DNA of 58,060 nt, taken from the NCBI GenBank assembly GCA_040182905.1, contig JARQWU010000036.1, positions 1-58,060 of the forward strand, written 5' to 3'. Position 1 is the stretch's first letter. Every line of letters begins with the position of its first letter. A program made the translations under genes and the position numbers. The DNA is from Barthelona sp. PAP020 (Eukaryota > Metamonada: BaSk clade). Shown here one piece after another: positions 52,263 to 58,060 of the stretch. The notes under the pieces were generated by a model. The model ran no database searches. It had not been told where the DNA came from and saw nothing but the letters and a program-made list of their open reading frames with translations.

Positions 52263-55200
52263 ATGATGGATAATATGAACAATAATTGTATTCCACCTGA
52301 TAATGAAAGGTTATTATCATTAGCAGCCCCACATATTGATTCTTTCAACTTTTTTTTGGGAGAAGGTATTAAACTTGCAATTGAAGCTTTGCCTTCATAT
52401 TTTGTTGAAGAAGAATCAAATCCTGATGTTGAAATATGGATTGATTCTGTCGAGTTTGAAAAACCCAAACTTTTGCAGGGAGGAAAGAGTTTGTCCTTGT
52501 ATCCACATGAATGTCGTCAATTGAATTTAACATATGGAGGAAACATTATTGTTAATATGGGACGTAGAGTTGGAGATGAAGCTGTTCAATATTCTACGAG
52601 AAGTTTAGGACAGATTCCGTTCATGATCAAATCCAACCTTTGTCATCTTTATAAAAAATCAACTGAACAATTGGTTGAATTGGGAGAAGAACTTCATGAA
52701 ATGGGGGGATATTTTTTGATTAACGGATTGGAAAGATGTGTCCGTTTATTAATAGCTAATCGTCGTAACCATCCTTTATGTGTCAAAAGATCTGCTTTTC
52801 AAAAGCGTGGTGCCAATTATACTGAATATGGTGTGATGATGCGTTGTGTTGCGAATGATGAAACTGCACACACTGTTGTTTTACATTTATTGAATGACGG
52901 TTCAGCAACCTTGCGTTTTTTACTGGATAAGACTGAATATTTCATCAATGCCATTGTTTTATTGAGATGTTTCCGTGAAACAAATGACAAAGAGATATTT
53001 GATTGTATTGTTGGTGGTGAAGAAAATCCCTATTTAACAGATCGTCTAGAATTGATGCTTAGTCAATCTCATGAAAGAAAACTATTTTCAAGGGAACAAT
53101 GTTTGAGCTTTTTGGGACAACAGTTTAGACATACGTTGAATTTATCAAAAAAGACAACAGATGCTGATGCTGGAGCTATTCTTTTAGAAAGATTTATTTT
53201 TTGTCATTTACAATCGACAGATGATAAATTCTCTCTTTTATGTCTCCTAATCAGAATGTTGTATGAGTCTGCTCAAGGCAGAATATCTCCAGATAATCCA
53301 GATGCTACATCTAATCATGAGCTTTATTTACCAGGTAATTTGATATTACAAATTGTCAAAGAAAGTTTGGAAGACTATTTGATCACTTCTCAAAGGGCAT
53401 TAAGTGAAGCTATTAAAAATGGCAATTATTCAGGCAAACCATTCAATGTATACACTAACGAAAGTTGGAACCACTTATTAGGTAGAACTTCTGTTAATAT
53501 TGGTAATCGCATCGAATATTTTTTGAGTACAGGTAACTTAAGATCTAGAACTGGGTTAGATTTACCTCAAGTTTCAGGTTTTTCAGTTGTTGCAGAACGA
53601 TTAAATTGGTTAAGATATTTGGCTCATTTTAGAGCAGTTCATAGAGGACGATTCTTCATGGAAATGAAAACAACTGCAGGTAGAAAATTGTTACCTGAAT
53701 CTTGGGGATTTTTATGTGCAGTACATACTCCAGATGGTGCTCCTTGTGGTTTATTGAATCATCTATGTGCAGAATGTCTTATTTCAAAGCATCAAGATCC
53801 TCAAGTGATAATTAATAGTCTTTATTCATTGGGAATCATACCGTCTAAACCTATTACACCGTTAAATGTTGATAAAGTTTTACCTGTGTTGTTGAATGGA
53901 AATGTTATTGGTTGGTTACCAAAGAAAATTGCCTTAAAGACAACAAACAACATCCGAAAATTGAAAAATTCTTCACTATTACCTTCTGGTTTGGAAATTG
54001 CTTTAAGATTAGAACAATTTGGGGTTTTGGATGCTTTGTATCTCTATACAACCAGGTCTAGATTCTTAAGACCAGTAAATAATTTAAAATCAGACACTGT
54101 TGAATTGATTGGCTCACTAGAACAAGTTTATATGGATATTGCTGTTACAAAACCTGAAATCATTGAAGAAGTGACTACTCATTGTGAAATTGACCCAACA
54201 GCAATGTTGTCTGTTGTTGCTCAACTCACACCTTTTTCAGATCACAATCAATCTCCTCGTAACATGTATCAATGTCAAATGGGTAAACAAACAATGGGTA
54301 CTCCTTCTTTAGTGTTGCAAAATCGTAACGATAATAAAATGTATCGTATTCAGAACGTTCAATGGCCAATCGTTCAGAATGTAGCACAAGACCGTTATTC
54401 TATTGATGATTATCCACAAGGTGTGAATGCTATTGTTGCTATTTTATCATTTACTGGTTATGATATGGAAGATGCCTGTATCATTAATAAAAGTGCATAT
54501 GAACGTGGTTTTGGTCATGGTAGTGTTTATTTACATGAAGAAGTACATTTATCTGAACCAGGTTCATCTGTTCATAGAATCAGAGAACATTTTGGTAATG
54601 TTGACAGTAGAGGAAGGAGAATTGTTGAAGAAATTGATGAAGATGGTTTTCCTAGTGTCGGTACTCTGATTAATCCTGGTGATCCCCTTTGTGTATCCAT
54701 TGATCACATTTCAGGAAAACCAAGAATTCATAGATTTAAAAAAAAAGAACCAGCTTTTGTCGAACAAATCGTAATGATTGGTGATCCTCATAATGCAGGA
54801 AGATCTTTACAAAGCGTACGTTTCAAATTAAGAGTAAATAGAAACCCAGTTATTGGAGATAAGTTTTCTTCCAGACATGGTCAAAAGGGTGTTTTGTCTA
54901 TGTTATGGCCTCAAGAACAAATGCCTTTTACTGAACAAGGATTAACTCCAGATTTAATTATTAATCCACATGCTTTCCCATCTCGTATGACCATTGGTAT
55001 GATGATTGAATCAATGGCTGGAAAAGTAGGTGCCTTAACTGGAGAAAAGCAAGATTCAACACCTTTCCAATTTGATGAAGAAAACCCAGCCATTCATTAT
55101 TTTGGAGAGAAATTGAAGGATGAAGGTTACCAATATTTTGGTCAGGAAACGCTATATTCTCCCATTACTGGTGAACAATTTGAAGCAGATATATTTTTGG

Positions 55201-55634
55201 GAGTGGTTTATTATCAAAGATTAAGACACATGGTGAATGATAAATATCAAGTTCGTTCAACTGGTCCCGTAAATGCTGTTACCAGACAACCTGTTAAAGG
55301 TAGAAAACTTGGTGGTGGTATTCGTTTCGGTGAAATGGAAAGAGATTCTTTATTGGGTCATGGTGTTGCACACATGTTGAGAGATCGTACATTGAACAGC
55401 AGTGATATATGTCATTGTTATTGTTGCAAAGACTGTTCAACGTTACTATCATCATTATCTATTCCAAGAACAAAACAAGGATTTAGTATCGAAGAGGATG
55501 TTAAGTGTCGAATTTGTGGTGAAACAAAAGGTATCAGAAAAATTGTCATCCCTTATGTTTTTTATTATTTAGTCAATGAATTAGCTGCAATGAATATTGC
55601 TGTTGAATTAAATTTAGATGATCTACATGTTTGA
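52263..55634 (+). CDS. POLR1B: RNA polymerase I second-largest subunit (RPA2/RPA135)
   Basis: A 1123-residue protein from the ATG at 52263. An upstream in-frame ATG at 52152 would add a Lys/Asn-rich 37 residues that do not look like the family, and an initiator-like TCATTTC lies 15 bases before 52263. HIDSFNFFLGEG, GGYFLINGLERCVRLLI, the RGANYTEYGVMMRC block, GNLRSRTGLDLPQVSGFSVV and LLPESWGFLCAVHTPDGAPCGLLNHL are signatures of the Pol I form, which replaces the Pol II and III wording. The catalytic GDKFSSRHGQKG and the wall and anchor GGIRFGEMERD are present, as is the C-terminal zinc site (CHCYCCKDC and CRICG). Length is normal. It makes the large rRNA precursor, fitting the ribosomal genes nearby. 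Confidence 0.96.
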   Translation: MMDNMNNNCIPPDNERLLSLAAPHIDSFNFFLGEGIKLAIEALPSYFVEEESNPDVEIWIDSVEFEKPKLLQGGKSLSLYPHECRQLNLTYGGNIIVNMGRRVGDEAVQYSTRSLGQIPFMIKSNLCHLYKKSTEQLVELGEELHEMGGYFLINGLERCVRLLIANRRNHPLCVKRSAFQKRGANYTEYGVMMRCVANDETAHTVVLHLLNDGSATLRFLLDKTEYFINAIVLLRCFRETNDKEIFDCIVGGEENPYLTDRLELMLSQSHERKLFSREQCLSFLGQQFRHTLNLSKKTTDADAGAILLERFIFCHLQSTDDKFSLLCLLIRMLYESAQGRISPDNPDATSNHELYLPGNLILQIVKESLEDYLITSQRALSEAIKNGNYSGKPFNVYTNESWNHLLGRTSVNIGNRIEYFLSTGNLRSRTGLDLPQVSGFSVVAERLNWLRYLAHFRAVHRGRFFMEMKTTAGRKLLPESWGFLCAVHTPDGAPCGLLNHLCAECLISKHQDPQVIINSLYSLGIIPSKPITPLNVDKVLPVLLNGNVIGWLPKKIALKTTNNIRKLKNSSLLPSGLEIALRLEQFGVLDALYLYTTRSRFLRPVNNLKSDTVELIGSLEQVYMDIAVTKPEIIEEVTTHCEIDPTAMLSVVAQLTPFSDHNQSPRNMYQCQMGKQTMGTPSLVLQNRNDNKMYRIQNVQWPIVQNVAQDRYSIDDYPQGVNAIVAILSFTGYDMEDACIINKSAYERGFGHGSVYLHEEVHLSEPGSSVHRIREHFGNVDSRGRRIVEEIDEDGFPSVGTLINPGDPLCVSIDHISGKPRIHRFKKKEPAFVEQIVMIGDPHNAGRSLQSVRFKLRVNRNPVIGDKFSSRHGQKGVLSMLWPQEQMPFTEQGLTPDLIINPHAFPSRMTIGMMIESMAGKVGALTGEKQDSTPFQFDEENPAIHYFGEKLKDEGYQYFGQETLYSPITGEQFEADIFLGVVYYQRLRHMVNDKYQVRSTGPVNAVTRQPVKGRKLGGGIRFGEMERDSLLGHGVAHMLRDRTLNSSDICHCYCCKDCSTLLSSLSIPRTKQGFSIEEDVKCRICGETKGIRKIVIPYVFYYLVNELAAMNIAVELNLDDLHV

Positions 55635-55957
55635 AGCATTTGAAAATTATAAAATTTTGTCGGAATCTTTTTTTTAATCCTTTCCAAACAAACAAAAATT
55701 GAAAAACATTTATGAAAAAAGAATTTTGTGCAGTGAAATTATTTTCATTAAAACAATCTCCTTTCTTTTATAATTCAATCATGCATTTACTACATTACAT
55801 TGATGAGCAATTTAAAACGTCAAATAACAATTAAACAAGATGAAAAAAAAAATATGCAAAATTTTTGGTAAAAAGTTTTTCCTTCCTTCTTCTTTTTGAG
55901 CATTCAATAGTACACAAACCGTTTGTATTTTCCTTTATTCTTACCTAACATGGATAG
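55635..55957. other. Intergenic region upstream of RPS15A
   Basis: The region lies between Pol I subunit 2 and RPS15A, both on the plus strand. Its last 100 bases carry the A/T-block motif shared with other ribosomal-protein genes. Nothing else is recognised. Confidence 0.4.
55858..55881 (+). promoter_or_regulatory. A/T-block motif before RPS15A
   Basis: The sequence reads A4-T5-GGT-A5-G-T5-C, about 77-100 bases before the ATG at 55958. It has the same layout as the RPS24/RPS11 and RPS21 copies. In AT-rich DNA single copies are expected by chance; the shared layout upstream of each ribosomal-protein gene is what makes it notable. Confidence 0.5.
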
Positions 55958-56421
55958 ATGGTTCGTATTTCATGTCTCGCTGATGCTTTAAACGCAATTG
56001 TTACCGCCGAACGTAATGGACGTCGTCAAGTTCTTATCAGACCTGCATCTAAGGTTGTAATTCACTTCCTTCAAGTCATGCAAAAGCACGGTATGTTTTT
56101 TTGACAATTTTTTTTGTATTTTATTTTCATTTTTGTTTTTAAAGTGTTTTCTAACCTTCAGGATATATTGGAGATTTCGAATATGTTGATGATCACAGAT
56201 CTGGAAAGATTGTTGTTCAACTTCTTGGACGTATTAACAAGGCTGGTGCCATTTCTCCTCGTTACGACATTGCACACGAAGAAATTGAAAAGTGGGTTAA
56301 CAACTTGTTGCCTTCTCGTCAATTTGGAAAGATCGTTCTCACCACTTCCATGGGTATTATGGACCATGATGAAGCTCGTCGTCGTCATACTGGTGGTAAG
56401 GTTCTCGGATATTTCGCCTAA
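55958..56421 (+). CDS. RPS15A: 40S ribosomal protein S15A (uS8), two exons
   Basis: The exons are 55958-56090 and 56162-56421, giving 130 residues, the exact family length. The sequence is that of RPS15[46 protein letters not shown], then [34 protein letters not shown] and [10 protein letters not shown] at the end. An ATG seven bases earlier is followed at once by TAG, so it is not the start. The convergent MED22-like gene ends only 77 bases beyond the stop codon. Confidence 0.97.
56091..56161 (+). other. Spliceosomal intron, RPS15A (71 nt)
   Basis: It begins GTATGTTTTTTTG and ends TTTTCTAACCTTCAG. It splits a Gly codon in the conserved QKHG-YIGDFE block, and removal gives the full family sequence. 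Confidence 0.96.
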
Positions 56422-56498
56422 TCATTTATGGTTTGATAATTGTTTTTCACCTTGGTTTGTTTGATAAAACTCAATAATAAATTTTCTTTTTTAAACAT

Positions 56499-56882
56499 TT
56501 ACAACAATTCAAGTTCATCCCAATTTTCAAAGGAATCGTATGGCATATTAGTTTCCATTTCCTTAATTTGTTTTTCAGATTCTAAAATTTCTTCCTCCTC
56601 ACAAGTTGTCGAGATGCAGTTTTTCAATTCTAAAGCTTGCTCTCCTGCACTTGATACAATCAATAATTTTAGGCCTGATAAAAATTGCAATAAATTATGT
56701 GTGTTTGTTTCTAGTTTGGAATAAATAATGGATAATTTCTGATGTTGAAGATGAAAATTGTTTTTAATTTGAGGATCAGTAATAATTGCCGTTGAAAATA
56801 ATTCTTCATAACACTTAGATATTTCACTTAGAAGTTGTTTGTGTGGCCATTTTGAATGAAAATCAGTCTTTGATTCAGCCAT
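56499..56882 (-). CDS. Small helical protein, possibly Mediator subunit 22 (Surf5)
   Basis: A 127-residue protein with no signal peptide or membrane span. The predicted layout is two long helices (about 12-50 and 55-85) and an acidic tail (EEEEILESEKQIKEME). The stretch THNLLQFLSGLKLLIV resembles the MED22 stretch ESLMKLVSDLKQFLIL, and the size and helix order fit. MED22 is part of the Mediator head, which links activators to RNA polymerase II. Similarity is limited, so this is a proposal only. The gene lies between two ribosomal-protein genes, convergent with RPS15A. Confidence 0.6.
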   Translation of the reverse strand: MAESKTDFHSKWPHKQLLSEISKCYEELFSTAIITDPQIKNNFHLQHQKLSIIYSKLETNTHNLLQFLSGLKLLIVSSAGEQALELKNCISTTCEEEEILESEKQIKEMETNMPYDSFENWDELELL

Positions 56883-57522
56883 TGATAAAAATGGAAAAAA
56901 AAGATATTTTTTTGTCCGAATTGTTTACGATTGAAAGAATTATTGGAAAAAATCGAAGATTAAAAGAAATATAATTAAAGCATTGTAGAAGAATCATCCA
57001 TATTTTGTTCTTTATGTGAAAAAGACCAGATTGAATATAAGGGAAAAGTCTTGTAACGAATTATTAATGTCATGAATTCCCTTGAAACATAGACAAACTT
57101 ATATGTTGGTATTCTGGAAATTAAGGTGAAGAATTTGTGTGTCCAACATATTTCCCAAACCCTCCATTTTCATAGAATGTTTGTTAGTTTGTCAATATAA
57201 CCTTTATTTTTTGTTCCTGAGTATTCTTTGATGTTTTTATTCGATGGAACTCCACTTTCAGAAGGCTGACTAATGTTTGAAAAACTTTTTTTTTTAATCT
57301 ATTTGAATTCTCCTTCATAACAGGCGCTTTTGATTTGCTTTTTCTCAAATACAAACTATCTGGATTGGCAGAGCAAACGTTTGTTAAATACATAAAAGTT
57401 GAAGGAAAAATCACAAACACCAAATTATCCTTTCTTTTTGCAATAACATCAAAGCATTGAAATGCCTGAAAAATAATATAACAATAAACTACCGTTTTTT
57501 TATTTCAAAAAGCTAAGTAAAA
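56883..57522. other. Intergenic region with a weak minus-strand frame
   Basis: A minus-strand frame is open from about 57500 to 57184 with no good start. It reads FDVIAKRKDNLVFVIFPSTF, then MYLTNVC and a Lys-rich tail. I recognise nothing in it. It may be the remnant or second exon of a small gene (a TTTTTCAG lies at its left end on that strand), or chance. No RNA gene is seen. Confidence 0.35.
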
Positions 57523-57840
57523 TTAGAAATTTGTGTTGATAAGTTCCTTTTCTTGGGCAAACATAGTAATTGCAGCATCAGATTTACCACGAGAACGAAC
57601 AAAACCAGAAAGAGCAATAGTTTCAGTTTCGCCAGTAATAACACCATTTTCATCAAGGGTAGCAATATCAACTTGAATAGAAGCATGATCCTTGGCAGAA
57701 ATAATTCTGTGGGTGGCGTGGCTACAAGTTAGAATAAATTACAAACAAAATGGTTGATAAATAAATAAAATCAATCAGACCATAACATACCACTTACGAG
57801 GAATATAAAGATCAACGGTTTCACCAGAAGCGTTTAACAT
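57523..57840 (-). CDS. RPS21: 40S ribosomal protein S21 (eS21), two exons
   Basis: The exons are 57840-57791 and 57721-57523, giving 82 residues (human 83). MLNASGETVDLYIPRKC from exon 1 joins [19 protein letters not shown] from exon 2; the family has [24 protein letters not shown]. The Cys codon is split by the intron. It is a component of the small subunit head. The right edge of the window is about 220 bases upstream of the start, so the promoter is probably fully inside. Confidence 0.96.
57722..57790 (-). other. Spliceosomal intron, RPS21 (69 nt)
   Basis: It begins GTATGTTATGGTC and ends TTATTCTAACTTGTAG on the minus strand. The two flanks (AAGTG and CCACGCC) join as R-K-C-H-A, as expected from the family. 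Confidence 0.95.
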
Positions 57841-57869
57841 TTCGAAAAAATAACGGAGAAAAAGTAGAA

Positions 57870-57893
57870 GAAAATTTTTCACAAAAATTTTAT
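57870..57893 (-). promoter_or_regulatory. A/T-block motif before RPS21
   Basis: On the minus strand the sequence reads A4-T5-GTG-A5-T4-C, about 30-50 bases before the ATG at 57840. The layout matches the copies before RPS11/RPS24 and RPS15A. Confidence 0.5.
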
Positions 57894-58060
57894 TTTTTGT
57901 TTTGTTTGGTTTGGTTTCAAATCAGATAAAAATAAAAAAAATGATAAATGTTTATGTTAAAGACTATAATAAACTTGATAGATAATGTGAAATTCCTTCT
58001 TTTTAAAAGGAATAGAATTTTCTTTGTTTTCTGTGATTACGTACCCTTTCTTTGTCTTTT

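Noticed and set aside
1-58060. CRISPR array, tRNA or rRNA genes, bacterial operon, viral cassette
   Set aside because: None was seen. The only regular repeats are the coding ankyrin units, and all recognised genes are ordinary eukaryotic ones.

Overview
The window looks like nuclear DNA of an AT-rich, flagellated protist that uses the standard genetic code. Four signs point to a parabasalid (trichomonad-type) host. Genes are compact and mostly intronless. The few introns are tiny and share a 5' GTATxT and a fused branch-point/3' splice motif (CTAAY plus three bases plus YAG in five of seven), with the same spacing as the published trichomonad ACTAACACACAG motif. There is an ankyrin-repeat gene built from near-identical 99-bp units. 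Flagellar genes occur beside a membrane-anchored papain-type protease and a many-pass calpain. The species call (Tritrichomonas-like) is inference only.

Layout. 1-1444 (-): 5' part of an ankyrin-repeat gene that runs off the left edge. 1445-3316: gene-poor DNA with several short inverted repeats and one doubtful ORF. 3317-17997 (-): a beta-type outer-arm axonemal dynein heavy chain whose first 38 codons lie in a separate exon. 18459-24754 (+): a two-pass membrane protein, a Cdc7/MAP3K-epsilon-type kinase with a repeat-like C-terminal half, and a Schlafen-type AlbA_2 protein. 25349-31051 (-): a calpain with about 23 membrane spans, laid out like plant DEK1. 31591-32610 (+): a RAD18-like RING-SAP protein. 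32909-34690 (-): a WDR91-like protein. 34759-36309: a divergent RPS24/RPS11 pair followed by CTF8. 36621-41973 (-): a possible longin-type protein, GGTase-I beta, CFAP299 and a DHHC palmitoyltransferase. 42269-47001 (+): a membrane-anchored C1A peptidase, an mRNA guanylyltransferase and an orphan secreted protein. 47002-48178: a 1.2-kb gene-free stretch rich in hairpins. 48179-50582 (-): IFT52 and a SWIRM-domain Swi3-like protein. 50649-56421 (+): a TPR-like protein, RNA polymerase I subunit 2 and RPS15A. 56499-57840 (-): a small MED22-like protein and RPS21.

Themes. Three genes serve the flagellum (dynein heavy chain, CFAP299, IFT52). Five serve ribosome production (RPS24, RPS11, RPS15A, RPS21 and RNA polymerase I subunit 2). 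WDR91-like and, tentatively, the longin-type protein point to late-endosome traffic. RAD18-like and CTF8 point to PCNA and replication-fork control. These are ordinary scattered eukaryotic genes, not an operon, and I see no viral or bacterial gene cluster.

The most useful new points are: seven introns that fall into two length classes (38-43 nt in non-ribosomal genes, 65-71 nt in ribosomal-protein genes); first exons of dynein and IFT52 that a plain ORF reading misses; a repeated A/T-block motif upstream of all four ribosomal-protein genes; a 495-bp higher-order repeat inside the ankyrin gene; and hairpin-rich intergenic elements, two or three of which may be copies of one diverged repeat.
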